The position numbers were made by a program, and so were the translations under genes. A model generated the notes under the pieces. That model was not told the DNA's origin. It did no database searches and was given only the letters and a program-made list of their open reading frames with translations. Below are positions 12,801-24,845 of a stretch of DNA of 64,000 nucleotides, one piece after another. The DNA comes from Sialis fuliginosa (Eukaryota > Arthropoda > Insecta > Megaloptera > Sialidae). Each line of letters starts with the position of its first letter. The first letter of the stretch is position 1. The stretch is from NCBI GenBank assembly GCA_961205875.1, contig OY540813.1, forward strand, positions 5,551,001 through 5,615,000, written 5' to 3'.

Positions 12801-13133
12801 TTATTAATATAGTTGTTATACTTTTTTATGATACTTTCACAATTTATAATACCACGCAATACACCTATCGACTCGTGGGCCGAAGCGAACTATGGACGTT
12901 TTGGTGCAGTGTGTGGGCGGGCGGTGATTGCCGTTATATCAATACGTATACTTTAGTGAACTTCATCACGTCTGAGTCAATGTGGGTGGATATAATTAAA
13001 TTTGGGGAAGTTAGAAAGGTTTCTTTTTATTTGATATTTCGCAAACTTGACAGTATGTTGTTAAATATGCTGAATATCAATTTATTATATCATAATAATT
13101 ATATAATGGAATTTAAATTAATTCATTTAAGTA

Positions 13134-13233
13134 TGGATCTTGACTTCTGGGTGTAAGCCGCGTCGATTCGGTCGTGTTATCGGCCAACGTTTCGTCACAG
13201 ATTGAAGTGGACATATTCAGGGCTTTTTTAAAG
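13134..13233 (+). repeat. family H repeat, copy 2
   Basis: Reads 'tggatcttgacttctgggtg', 'cggtcgtgttatcggccaac', 'gtttcgtcacagatt'. It lies between two copies of the 'ttccggttttcg' repeat (12537 and 13245), as part of a compound repeat cluster. Confidence 0.65.
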
Positions 13234-13244
13234 ATAGCATAATA

Positions 13245-13497
13245 CAACTTCGTTTCGATTTTCGTTCCGGTTCGAGTAAAAAAATGTATATCGGTTTGGT
13301 CCCGGTTTTTGTTTTGAAAATAATAACGGTTTTTTTCGGTTTTCGGTTCAGCTCCGAGTGATTAAATTAAATTTTTTTTTATTTGTATTAAAATTTTATT
13401 TTCTACCATAATTTAGAACATTTTATAGTACTTGTATGATATCCATGAACAAATGAAGTGGGAAGTTTTCGGTCAGTACCGGTTCGAAGCCCTGCTT
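13245..13497 (+). repeat. 'cggttccggttttcg' repeat, copy 2
   Basis: Same order of blocks as 12537-12800, with 'ttctaccataatttagaaca' shared exactly and the same ending 'cggttcgaagccctg'. The pair flanks about 445 bp that includes a family H copy. Confidence 0.7.
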
Positions 13498-13533
13498 TTA
13501 ACTGACTATTGTTATAATAACCAACAATATACG

Positions 13534-13667
13534 TTTAACCCGTGAACGCCCAGCGTCCTTTGTATAGGGCAGCAATTTTTATGATCGTTTTTGTTCATGT
13601 TCCCAAAAACAAAGGCAAGCATAAAAAACTGTCCTGTTTATAGGACACTGGGCGTTAACGGGTTAAA
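13534..13667. mobile_element. small hairpin MITE (AACGCCCAG type)
   Basis: The ends TTTAACCCGTGAACGCCCAG and CTGGGCGTTAACGGGTTAAA are near-perfect inverted repeats about 36 bp long. A related half-site, 'ttaacccattaacacccgcc', lies at 28582. 134 bp, non-coding. Confidence 0.75.
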
Positions 13668-15354
13668 ATGACCACGGCTTAAAACGGGGAAGTACCTAAT
13701 TGCATATACAAACTCGATTATATAAGTCGAGGTTATACTGTAATATATACAGCAATATGTACAATTTTCAAGTCAGTAAAATAAAATAAATTCAAGGTAA
13801 TTTAATTTTTTTGTTAAAATATTAAAAGTAGATACCGTAAATTATTTAAATTACATAGAATTGTTCAAGATATATATGTATAGGTATGTGTATACGCAGT
13901 TTGGCCAAACTGCGTATCATCTCTTTTCTGTGTAAAAATAAACTTTAGTGAAAATTTAAATTTTAAACGATTTTTGAAAATTTCGTACATTAAATGTTTA
14001 TCTATTCATAAAATGACTCATAACATCACAAGGTAAATAAATAAAATTTGTATAATTGCTGTTCATTGATATTGTGTGCATTAAATTACTGAATTACATT
14101 TGCCTGTATTCAGGGGGAAAGCCACTGTGACGGGTCAAAAAAATGTCAGTGTTTGGTAATTTTTTAACAGATATAACTAATTATTTTAGGATCAAGTAAA
14201 GGACATTTTATTAAGAATATATATTCAACTTATTCAATACCAATTTTTATTAAAAAATATTAAAAATTAGCAAAATTATGAGCCTCGATGTGACGACAAA
14301 AAAAATAATTTTCGAGATGGGTTATCGAAAAAAAAAAAAAATTTTTTTTTCAATGTCTAGATGAATGTTTTTTATTTAATTTTTTCCGAAAATAGCGGCG
14401 ATTTGAATTTTTTTGTCATTTTTAACACCTTTTTTAATTCAAGCGGTCTTAAAAAATAGTAAATATAAAAATTTCAAAAATCGGCTACGCATAGACTTAG
14501 CCACCGGGACCTGATCGAAAAAAATCATTTCGAGAAAAACTCGTTTAAAGTTTTCTGACAGTTATAACCGGCTACGTTAACTGCTCTCACTAAATTGACT
14601 GTAACTCGGTCAATTTTCGGAATTTTAACTTTTTTTATATACATATTTTCGATATGTATACTTAAAAAAATGCATAAAAAATCGATTTTTTCTGTTACAT
14701 TGGCATTCTCCTTAATAAATCGTTGTTTAAATATTTATTTTAACGGCGCAGAGTGAATATTTGGTTTTGTGATACAATATAAATATTACATTTCGACATA
14801 AATTATTTTCGTATTCAGATATTTACAAAATCATTATATCTGTACCTATATGGGTGTTATTGAACAAAGGACTTTTGTTAACATTTTGGTTGCTATGTGA
14901 AGCATGTTTTCGGAATTTCAAAGCGGTATAATCATAAATATTCAGATTTGAAATGTATCCACTGTAGGTGGTTTTATCGTTGCGGTTTCTAAAGATATTT
15001 AAATGCTGAGCCCTTTGTTACAAGGTTTATTTGAAGTTTTCTTTGGTGAATACGTTGCCTGTCACATTCTTCTCCCCGCTGAATTGTTTCAGCAGCTAAC
15101 CTGAATGTCGCTGTAAGGTAAATGTTTTAATTAATATTATTCATTTTACTTCTACACTTTATAAAAGAAACTTTTGACTCGGTATGAACTTGGTTTTATT
15201 TAATCCTAGACGGCTACTACTGTTGGTCGTTTCGAGTAGTTTCGACCAACACACAAAACATTTTTTGCTGTATCTTTCTAAATAGTTAATGTATTGCGTT
15301 GATTCCTCGTGCCAACTCGGATGTCAGCAAATAGTTTGAGGGAATCGACTAGTA
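13668..15354. other. AT-rich sequence with an unassigned repeat
   Basis: 14100-14720 reads like a degenerate repeat with A runs ('gccactgtgacgggtc', 'cggctacgcatagac', 'gaaaaactcgtttaaag'), but no partner copy is in the window. The rest is unique. Confidence 0.4.
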
Positions 15355-15775
15355 CAGCGGTTCTTAAACTTATGTAGTCTAGGGGCCCCATTTTGAACCA
15401 TTATTTCTCAGGAGTTATTTTAAGAAAATTTTTAAACTGCAAGACTTTATTTTTTACTCCATACTTACAATTTTTGCTTTTCAACTGCAATGACCTTTTT
15501 TCAACACATTTTATTATTTTATTTATTTATTAAACATTGTTTCAATTTTCTTGCACTACACAAATTTGCTTTTACAACTGCACTTTTCATTTTTACAACT
15601 GTAGAAACAAGCTACTCACTAAAATAACCCTTGCCTCCTTGATAGAAAAACAAAGAAGGTCGTTAGGTACTAATTAATCACTGGTAAATAGAAATGTAAA
15701 AGTACTTTAATTTATGCCAAATATGTTTCACGGACCCCCACAAAAGTTTTGCGAACCCTACTTTAAGAACCGCTG
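15355..15775. mobile_element. hAT-like non-autonomous element
   Basis: Terminal inverted repeats CAGCGGTTCTTAAACTTA and ...TTTAAGAACCGCTG are typical hAT ends. The flanks GACTAGTA (15347-15354) and TACTAGTA (15776-15783) are an 8-bp target duplication with one mismatch. The 421-bp interior has no open frame. It lies only 45 bp from a family A element. Confidence 0.85.
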
Positions 15776-15820
15776 TACTAGTAAATAGCCTCTTCGTAAC
15801 TATTTTGCTATATGCTAATA

Positions 15821-16330
15821 AGGTACTGGCACCAGTTATAGCCGCTATAAGAGCAAAGTTTACTGTTTTTGTGATTGACAGGCTTCTTTTTTGTAATTTT
15901 CATGAACTCATGTTACTAATAAAATAAGTAACTCTTTATTTAATCAATTTAATTATCATATGTTTTTTCTCCAGTAATGGATAAAGTAAAATCAGTAATG
16001 AGCACGCAGTGATGGACACTTGCTAATGATTACAAAATGATAAGTACTACGACACAAAAGATATAAAAGAAAGAATCATCAAATTTGAAACAATGTAAAG
16101 CAGTTTCTATGATAATATAATAATTAATAAATAAATTATACTAATAATTATTTTAAATGGCCACCATTTTAACACCTATTGACTGATTGTCCTCAAATCA
16201 CGTTGTACGACAGTTAAATGTATATAGATAAATATTCAGAAATGGTAGTAATCAAATATCAACACAATTTCTAATTCAGTACATTTAATTAAAAAAAAAA
16301 CGATTACTGGGTCATATACAAGACTGGTGC
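15821..16330 (+). mobile_element. family A MITE, right end lost
   Basis: Starts AGGTACTGGCACCAGTTATA after a TA and runs through the full family A interior. It breaks off at 'caagactggtgc', short of the final ATACCT end, where it meets 'gtgtctgtctg'. Otherwise full length. Confidence 0.8.
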
Positions 16331-17156
16331 GTGTCTGTCTGTTTATATTTCTCGTCCCCGAATTTATTTTTGCACACATCCCCCTAGAACCGGCTCTGTC
16401 TTCATTAATTAAATTTTACTTTGAAAAAAGTTAAAACATAAAATATAATTTATTTTTAACCCTACGTGACTATTTCACCACCCAGTGTTATACAATGTAA
16501 TTTGAGGTAACCTATGTTATTGAGAACGTGTCAATATTTTTTATTGCTAATTATAAATTCCCCCCTTCCCTCATCACTTTGCGCGTTACTAGTCTGAATT
16601 TTTTGCAAAGGATATTTGGCAGCTATTGCTTTTTGGTTGTTATTGTACTGAAGAGTCTTATGTTAAATAGCATCGACCTTATATTCTGAAATTAAAAATA
16701 AACAAAACTTACTTTCAGTTTCAGTTCTATAAATATATGTAAATTACTTCTATGATGAAATACGGTTTGGGGTAAAATTTACATTCATATTTGTTGGGGT
16801 TTTCTATAAAAAGATATACATGTAACATATTTTTTTGATGTCTACAAAAAATTCATTTTATGAAGTCACTGTCTGATGAAATGGAGATTTTTCTGACAGA
16901 TTTATAACTTCATAAAGTTTTTAAATTTCAATTCAATTATTTATGTTTATACAATTTTTATATTTTTAGTATCAAAAGTTTACCTACATTGTTTGTTAGA
17001 GTTATTAATTAATATTACAGCTTGAAGGTAAACTCTTATTAAATCGATTATGCATACAAATTATTATACCCCTTTAATTTGTTATAGGGGAGCGGCGTAC
17101 ACTTAAACGAATCAAATAACTACTATTTTACTTTATTACGTTTTATTAACGTTTTT
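16331..17156. other. AT-rich unique sequence
   Basis: No feature recognised. Confidence 0.45.
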
Positions 17157-17471
17157 TGTCAGGTATTATAAAGGAGCTAGCAAAATTTGCTAGCTAGCAA
17201 GCACTTTCAAATGAGGTTTTTAACCTATCTGACAGTTCTCCTTTATTTCATGAAATGTTTGACAAGTTTCGCGCACGCGTGGTATGTAAACACCAACGGT
17301 ATTAAAACAGTGGCGATATTATGAAAATTATTTTGTACAGTCAGAGTCGCCAACTGTGTTATAATACGTTGAAGAATCACTGCTCTAAATTTCATAGCTA
17401 ATCCATAGATACTATCACAGAATTAATACCCCATTTGAAAGTGCTTGCTAGCTCCTTTATAATACCGGACA
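17157..17471 (+). mobile_element. family B MITE, core type 1
   Basis: The ends are TGTCAGGTATTATAAAGGAG and CTCCTTTATAATACCGGACA. Next to the ends is a cluster of overlapping small palindromes (AGCTAGC, GCTAGCTAGC). The core contains 'cgcgcacgcgtggtatgta'. Right flank TTA, left flank TTT. 315 bp, non-coding. Confidence 0.85.
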
Positions 17472-18327
17472 TTAAAGTACAAAAATACGGAATCTTGAGG
17501 ATTTCGGGTGATTTCGTATAGTATGAATCAAATATTTTAAACTATTTTACAAGGTAAAATTCACAAACATACTTATCATTAGCCCAAACATTATACAGCG
17601 ATTTTTCCAAAATTCGCCGCAAATTAAACAAAGCTTGTTTATGCTATTTTAATGCCTATTTTTCCTTCTGCATGAAAGACAATATCGTCGCCATCACTTT
17701 TTTTTTTTGATCGTAGTGAAAAAAGGAACTATTCCTATCGGGTCAGCTGTCTGTTACCCGCTGTACGGAATTTACCGCAGTTCCCCTATAGAAGTAAATA
17801 TATTTTGACAGGGAAATAGTAGATATATGTATATCGATTTAGTTAAAAGGTATATTTCACCAAAAAATAAAACTCAAATGTAAATATAAAACTTCCATTA
17901 GCTGAAGGTAATAAGTCACATTAAATTATATATATTTTCTTTAAACGCCATTTCGTAAAAAGGTTTTTTAACAACGTTTAATGTAAATAAAAGGTTATGT
18001 CTATATTTTGTAATATAATATCAAAGAAGATACATTATTTATTTATGTAATAAATTTGTGAAGTTAAAAATAAATTGCCATATACATACGTTATTTTCTC
18101 TGCCGGGATTTAAAATGTTCCGTATCTTTGATGTATATACTATATAGAGAGAATAGACGATAGCTTTTGTAAATGATAAAAACGTTTTTAAAATATATAT
18201 AATAAAATTTATGTTTTTCGTATTATTTATTATTTTTAAATGGTTAAAAAATATTTAGGGTAAATTATTAATTTATATTATCAGCGAATAAATTTGGATA
18301 TTTTTCACTGATACCTCAACCCTTTTG

Positions 18328-18705
18328 TAAATTTACTACCATACTTCTGAAATATCGTGAGTGGCTTCTTTTTGGACGAGTCTAACAACTTTTTTATTTG
18401 CGAAAATTCTTAAAAATGAGGTATTTTCGAACATGCAGCCTCGGAATTTTCCGGCGGATTGTAAAAATAATTAATAATCCTACAAGTTTCAGGTATAGCT
18501 GTTAATAAACTATAATAACCTCGTTATTTTGACATGTTGGAGGTGGCAGACTATGTGATACCCAACTATTTTTGTCCGACAATTTTTTTTCCGAATTTCT
18601 CACCATATTATGCCCCATTTTTAAGAATTATCGCAAATAAAAAAGTTATTAGACTCGTCAAAAAGAAGCCACTCACGAAGATTCAGAAGTATGGTAATAA
18701 ATTTA
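18328..18705. mobile_element. fold-back MITE with ~95-bp arms
   Basis: The left arm ('taaatttactaccatacttc', 'gagtggcttctttttggacg') is repeated in reverse complement on the right ('aaaaagaagccactcac', 'gaagtatggtaataaattta'). The central ~190 bp is unpaired. An open frame at 18534-18728 is only the right arm. No clear target duplication. Confidence 0.75.
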
Positions 18706-19069
18706 TAAAAAGATCGATGTTATCGTAATTTATGTAAGAGATCGAGATCACGTTTTCATCTTATTGTTAAATAATCCCCAGGTTATTAAGGGCTAACTAG
18801 TAACATTTAAATTTAAACTTGAGTACTTATTTTTGTTTCTTAACTATTCAAACTAAAATAAAAAATAATAGGTTAAAATCCTTGAAAAATTAATGAGACA
18901 TTGTGAAAAGAAAAGTGGCAAAAAAAAAACACACAAATTAATTGTGTATCTTATTAACCAGCATATCTTCAAAGGTACATCTTCAACAAAGCATATACTT
19001 GTAAAGAGCTGTTGATATAATATACCTATAGATATATCAGTTTGTCAGATTTGTGTATTGTCGTACTCG

Positions 19070-19180
19070 CCTCGCTGGTAGGTCGGACCCGTGGACGCCG
19101 GCGTCACAGTGGCGCGGCGGGGGAAGGCGTCTGCTTGAGCGATCGATAAAGCACTTGCCGCAGCCCAGCTGTTGTGAATT
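19070..19180. promoter_or_regulatory. CpG-rich island, possible promoter
   Basis: 'ggacgccggcgtcac', 'ggcgcggcgggggaagg' and 'gagcgatcgataaagc' make this the most CpG-dense unique stretch in the left half. A transcription start is possible, including an upstream GLYR1 start, but no core promoter motif or splice donor is convincing. Confidence 0.25.
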
Positions 19181-19584
19181 ACGGACATGTACACTGTACG
19201 ACTGAATTGTACGAATTGATTTGATGAATGACGACGTTGTCTATATCTGCGATCGATATTTTATTAGAATGGTTCTTGGGTTCTAGGTATCAGCTTGTTG
19301 TTTTCGTGCTTATATAGAAGATACAAATTATTAATACATTTAAAAATAACAATTTTCGATTCTCTGTTGTCAGACAATCTCTCTATAATTATGACTACTG
19401 TCCCGTATTTTAATATTTTATTTGACTATCCCGACAATCCTTTTATATTTAAATTATTGTATTTCAAGCATTTTCATTTGATAGTAAAATGTCAAAATTA
19501 TGCAAATTTATAGTAACACTATGTGAATATAAAATAAGGAACCTAAGAACGTTTAAATAATATTTTATTTATTATAACTGATAC

Positions 19585-19712
19585 CCGCTACTTCGTCCAA
19601 GTGGAATTTGTATTTTTTTATCTATAAATGCAATGCAAGCGGTTTAGCCGTGAAAAGGTGACAAAGAGACATACATACAGGTAGTTACTTCCGCATTTAT
19701 AAAATTAGTATA
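19585..19712 (+). repeat. insect interspersed-repeat tail
   Basis: 'gatacccgctacttcgtcc', 'gcggtttagccgtgaaaag', 'gacatacatacag' and 'ttccgcatttataaaattag' form the usual 3' tail seen in many insect SINE or LINE relics. The family A element at 19713 is inserted directly at its end. Confidence 0.55.
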
Positions 19713-20210
19713 AGATACTGGCACCAGTTATGGTCGCTATAAGAGCAAGGTTTACTGTTTTTGTGATTGACGGATATTTTTTGTAACTCTCTTGAACTAA
19801 TAAAACAAGTAACTTTTTATTTAATCAATTTAATTACCAAAGTCCACAAATAAAGTTAGTTTTTTAAATTATAGTCTTTTATTTTGTTTATGTTTTTTCT
19901 TCAGTAATGGATAAAGTAAAACCAGTAATGAGCACTGTAAGTACTACAACACAAAATATATAAAAGAAAGAAAAGTCAAATTGAAATAATGTAAGGTAGT
20001 AATAAATTATACTAATAACTAGTATAAATATCCACCATTTTGACACGTATTGGCCGTTTGTCATCAAATTACGCTGTAAGACAGTTAAATGTATATATAT
20101 TAATATTCAGAAATGGTAGTAATCAAATATCAACAAATATTTTTTATTCAGTACATTTAATTAACAAATTGCCATTACTGGGGCCATATTCAAGACTGGT
20201 GCCAATACCT
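19713..20210 (+). mobile_element. family A MITE, full length
   Basis: A 498-bp copy with inverted ends AGATACTGGCACCAG and CTGGTGCCAATACCT, flanked by TA (19711-19712, 20211-20212). An open frame across 20040-20297 runs out of the element and is an artefact. Confidence 0.87.
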
Positions 20211-20793
20211 TACATATTAATATTAAATTATAGCTTAACATTTCTCTGTGTTCTTATTATGAAGTGTTTTATGTACTATTTTTACGTATGTAACTAAAAA
20301 AGCTTTAAAGAACTTAAATACCAACATGAGAATTTTATAAGAACACATTATTTAGCATCAGTAAAAAGTATGTAAAAAAAGTTACTGACCATGTTTGGTC
20401 GAAGCTCCACAAACCACAGAAATGTCTCTACATTAGTTAGTTTCGTTTGTGTTACATGCCTTAGTATGCGCAAAAAATACGAAGATGTTCTTAATCAAAA
20501 TTCGTCCGCATTGCGGTATGTCATTAACAATTGTTTTTGATATTGTTTTATAAAATAAATAAGTATACCTATATAGTTTACCTTCAACTTTCTTACTACT
20601 ACATGTATTATATTATTAGTTTGAATGTATTTCAAACAAGAATTATCGAAGGTAACATTTAGAAACGTTAATATTTTTTAAATAAAAAATCAAGATATTT
20701 ATCGTTTAGTTTGAAAATTATTTAATACTACAGTAAATGTCCATACTGTAAATCTTCTCTGGTCCATACTGTGAACTTGTTTACCACCTACTC

Positions 20794-20945
20794 CCATAGA
20801 TATAGAACATGGACTGCGTATCTGACTCGAAAACAGAACCGTGTCAAAAGAAAGAGATAGAAAATGGTTTGGGATGTACTTGTCCTTTTTTAAACAAGGT
20901 TCTTTTTAGAAAAAGAGATAGATATATTCAAACGCCACCGCATAT
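20794..20945 (-). repeat. dispersed repeat 'tatctctttcttttgacac', copy 2 reversed
   Basis: Reverse copy of 3791-3957, including 'tggactgcgtatctgactcg' and 'aacgccaccgcat'. A 60-residue open frame across it is not a gene. Confidence 0.65.
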
Positions 20946-21530
20946 CTCTCACTGTTTTGAAAGAATGTTACACCATTATGTTAATACATAATAAGCGGTC
21001 CATGCTCTATGTCTAATTTTTCGACCAGTTATAAGATGTTTGCAATTTTATTATAAGTTGTATGTAGACACGCGAGAAGGACTTTTCGAGGAGTGGGATT
21101 TTTACAGTATGGAAAGTACTGTAACTGTACCGAAACTGGCTTACAGTATGGAACTTATACTGTATATTTATATGAAATAGGAATGATAGATAGGAAAAAC
21201 GATAAAACATAATTAAAATTTATTATGAAATAATTAACATTGATCTAACAAGAATATATAACACGGAAAAAAACATTAATTCATCGCTTTGAAGAAAGGT
21301 TTTAGTATAATTAAATTATACAATGATCCCTGAAAACTGTTACAGAGTCATCAACGGCATTTAAGGGTTTCATTAATCGAATCTATATGTCATGAATTAT
21401 GTAATATTTAATGTCGAAAAACAAATTTGTTATTAAAATAAATCAAATGTCGATCGAAATTGGAATTGATTTGCAATAAAACTTAAAAAATATATTTAAA
21501 ACACCCAAAAAGTATATGCCTAATAATTAA

Positions 21531-21838
21531 AAATAACAGTTTTTTGAAGTCGGTTTTTTTTCTTTATTAAAAAGTTTTTTTATTGGCTTGGCACCGACTT
21601 CAAAAACTGTTAAATTGATATATACTTTCCAGTGTTTTTAGGCTCTTTTTTGAAGACAGTTTTTTTATTTTTCCCTTTTTAATGGCGTAAAGCCCATGGT
21701 CAGATTCTGAAGAATACTCTTTCAAACAAAACAAAAATCGTCAAAATCGGTGCATATTTGTCGGAGTTATGCCCGAATATACATAAAGAAATATACTGTC
21801 GAATTGAGAATCTCCTATTTTTTTGCAGTCGGTTAATT
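21531..21838 (-). repeat. insect 'aaccgacttcaaaaaa' repeat, reverse copy
   Basis: Ends with '...gtcggttaat', and contains 'agaatactctttcaaac', 'tcggagttatgcccgaat' and 'gaattgagaatctcctattt'. It shares these with 24033-24340. Repeats of this kind are very common in several insect orders. Confidence 0.7.
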
Positions 21839-22310
21839 ATATACTTAAATAATTGACTATATCTTCGTTGTCGCGCCGTTTGTATTTTCTGATAACGTGG
21901 AAGGTCACGATGAAATTGCTACTGAAATAGAAAATAATAATTAAATCTATTAGCGACATATATATTTGGAACCTGGTGGATCGATCGGAAAATATACGGG
22001 TGAGTGAAGTATAGGGTTCGGTAATTTAATTTAAAGTACGTAGTTGTTCGGTTTGTGCGGTCTTACACCGCAATTTGTTGCAGTTTATTGGATTTGCTTT
22101 AGATTGGAAGATATTCATGAGCAGATGCCAGGTTTATTTATGTTTTATTTACTTGGACGTTGGTAGATTCAATGACTGATATAAATTACAATTTGTTTGT
22201 AATGTAGGTATACGATTAATGCATAGAGAATTAATATACATATTCATTTATTCATATTATGTATTATCTATAGAAGTTGGATTATTTTATGATAGTATAT
22301 ATATGTCCAT

Positions 22311-22686
22311 TAGGGTGTGCCAAAAAAATCAACTAATTTTTTTTTCAAAAAGTTCTTGAAATTTCGTTAGAAGATATCAAAATAAAAATTCAGTCAAAAT
22401 TTGAGCCCTTAATATCAATATTTAGAGGTCGCGAACTGAATTTTTCGATTTTTCATTTAATTAACACGGAAAAAAATTTCTAGAAAGTTTGGATTTTTAT
22501 TTCTCTCGATTGAACGAACTCCATCGAACGAACAATCAATATTCTTACAGGAAATTGAACGCTGAATAAAAAAGGTCTCTTATCATTTTTTGAAAAATTC
22601 AATCCTCCGAAAGTTATTCAAGGTTGAAGTTGAGCTTATTGCAAAAAAACTTTCGTATAATTAGTTGATTTTTTTGGCACACCCTA
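22311..22686. mobile_element. fold-back MITE, TAGGGTG family
   Basis: The ends TAGGGTGTGCCAAAAAAATC and GATTTTTTTGGCACACCCTA are perfect inverted repeats. A perfect 8-bp direct repeat ATGTCCAT flanks the element (22303-22310 and 22687-22694). It shares the internal phrase 'ttgagcccttaatatcaa' with the element at 1253, which supports a common family. Non-coding, 376 bp. Confidence 0.88.
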
Positions 22687-22942
22687 ATGTCCATATGTTT
22701 ATTATCGTGTATTGTGTTTATTGATCGAATTACAAAAACTAATTCATTATGCAAATAGGGTAATTTCGGTATCTCCGATTAGTCGTTATTTCCGAACCTT
22801 TCGTCTTCAATATAATTAAATATATTCATATTATTACATTATGTTCAATTTTAATTATATTTTTTATGCTTGCTAAAAATTATACATAGATGCATTTTTC
22901 AATAAACTGCGTCATCACTGGTTTGGCTAAAATTGCGACGCT

Positions 22943-22981
22943 GTCAGCCGATGTAATCGACAGATCCGGTATTCGGCTGAC
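22943..22981. repeat. short GC-rich hairpin
   Basis: GTCAGCCGA and TCGGCTGAC form a 9-bp perfect stem around a 21-base loop. Nothing else suggests an RNA gene. Confidence 0.5.
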
Positions 22982-23229
22982 CGAAGCATAAATATTCAAA
23001 ACAAACAATTGTTCAATAATTACATACATCACGTTTTTGTCAACAATACGTAGTTTGCCTTTCAATTAACAATTTTATAATAATTGAAAAAATTATATTG
23101 TTCGCTATGGTCAGTGACCACTCTGCCACCTATCGGATAAAATTTGAATCCTGAAGTTTCAAACAGCCATTTGAAATTTTTAAATATAATGTAAAAATTA
23201 TGTAAACAAACAATTAAAATTATTAAAAT

Positions 23230-23466
23230 GCAATCAGACCAAGTTTCAATAATATCGGTTCAGTGGTTCATGAGTTATGCGTGTGACAAGGATTCAGGGG
23301 ACGGACGGACGGACAGACAGACAGACAGACACGGAACGTAAAGTGTTTGTCTTGACGTGAAACGGAAAGATAAATTTAAAATTTTGAAATCGGAGAACAT
23401 TTTTTTTGTCTTAATCTAAAACACTCACAAAGATTCTCGTATCATCGATATTGCGAGGAAGCAAAA
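23230..23466 (-). repeat. family E dispersed repeat, reverse copy
   Basis: Reverse orientation. It holds the GGAC/ACAG microsatellite (23298-23330), 'gtgtgacaaggattcaggg', 'cttgacgtgaaacggaaag' and 'gatattgcgaggaagc'. No coding frame. Confidence 0.75.
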
Positions 23467-24032
23467 TATAATCGACTTTAGTCGACTTTCGCGTCCAAAG
23501 GGTTAAGTAACTTCATTTAAGTTAAGTTTGTTCTCAAACAAAATTAGAATTTAACTCCAAATTTCCTGAACATTGGTTTTTACTTCGTTTTATTCGAATA
23601 TTAATAAAATAAAACATCTTAAAAATATAATAATTAGTGAGTACAGAATGCAACATGCGATGATTCTATCTCGTTTCAGTTTTCAGCATTCTGCATTTGC
23701 CCCTGACATTCGAGAAGGTTCTCTACATGCGAAATGTTATCCACCCATTCCGGCGGGAATAAATCGGTAATAACGTCGTCCTTTTCTGACTTACAAACAA
23801 TATGTGCGTTGTCCCTTTCTATCGCATTGTGTTTGTATCTACCTATCTGTATCACTCCTGATGTGTAACGGGTGGGGTTGCAGCCATTTATTTCTATCCG
23901 TTTTTGCTGTTTATCCCTTATCTGTAATATTACGCCGAGTAGTAAAATCTGCTTTTCCTGTATTGTGATCGTGTATATAATTGTATTTATGAATCATATG
24001 TTTATCATAAAAACGTATTGATTTGTTCCATT

Positions 24033-24340
24033 TTTAACCGACTTCAAAAAAGGAGGAATGTTCTCAATTCGTCTGTTTATATTTTTTATGTACGTTCGGG
24101 AATAACTCCGACAGACATGGTCCGATTTGAACGATTTTTGATTGTTTGAAAGAGTATACTCACGATTTAGCGCCCATATAATTTTCATTTTTTTAAATCT
24201 GATTTTTCAATTTTGCTGTATATATTTTTGATGTTGTTACAATTCGAAATTCTGTTAAGTATTCGGTGAAACTTTATTTATTTGAAAGAGTATACTCTGA
24301 AAAGGGAAAAATAAAAAACTACCCTCAAAGTTTTAGATTT
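24033..24340 (+). repeat. insect 'aaccgacttcaaaaaa' repeat, forward copy
   Basis: Starts 'ttaaccgacttcaaaaaagg', then 'gttctcaattcgtctg', 'gggaataactccgacag', and 'tttgaaagagtatactc' twice (24146 and 24281). Non-coding. Confidence 0.7.
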
Positions 24341-24765
24341 TTTCGTTTTTGTTAAATAACATGAAAACTATATACTGTTGAAATTTAATTTTATTGAACA
24401 ATTAATAATTATATAGAAAACTCTTAATATAAAGAAAATAAATATATATCACCTAGTTAGCAAAACATCTAAATTGTAATATATATCAAGTAAAGTTTTC
24501 ATTAGTTATTCCTTTTAAAGTAATTGTCACATTAAATTAATTTATACGAATATAACCTTCAAAACTTTTGGCAAACAAGTCGTAGGATGTGAGATTTAAA
24601 GAAAGTGGTTTAGAAAACATTCTTAACTACTCGAAAAATGCAACAACGTCATCACGTCACACTATTATAATATAAATTGTACAGATGCCAATGAAATAAA
24701 AAGTATATAAAATTGATGTTTTTATTATGAGTAATAGACATACTTGATTTGTATTTACTGGGGCG

Positions 24766-24845
24766 CAGTATGGGGATCTCAGGAACTATAAGAGATAGAG
24801 ATTAGCTTAAATGAATCAAAGTTTTTTTCAAAAAAACTTTTAGTT
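24766..24845 (+). repeat. dispersed repeat 'tataagagatagagattag', copy 2
   Basis: Second copy of the unit at 6510, with 'gcagtatgggg' and 'aactataagagatagagatt'. About 80 bp. Confidence 0.55.

Noticed and set aside
12719-13156. 145-residue open frame, the longest single frame in the window
   Set aside because: It begins in one repeat ('ttccggttttcg'), crosses unique sequence and ends in a family H repeat. No domain, no splice context, and composition follows the local base bias.
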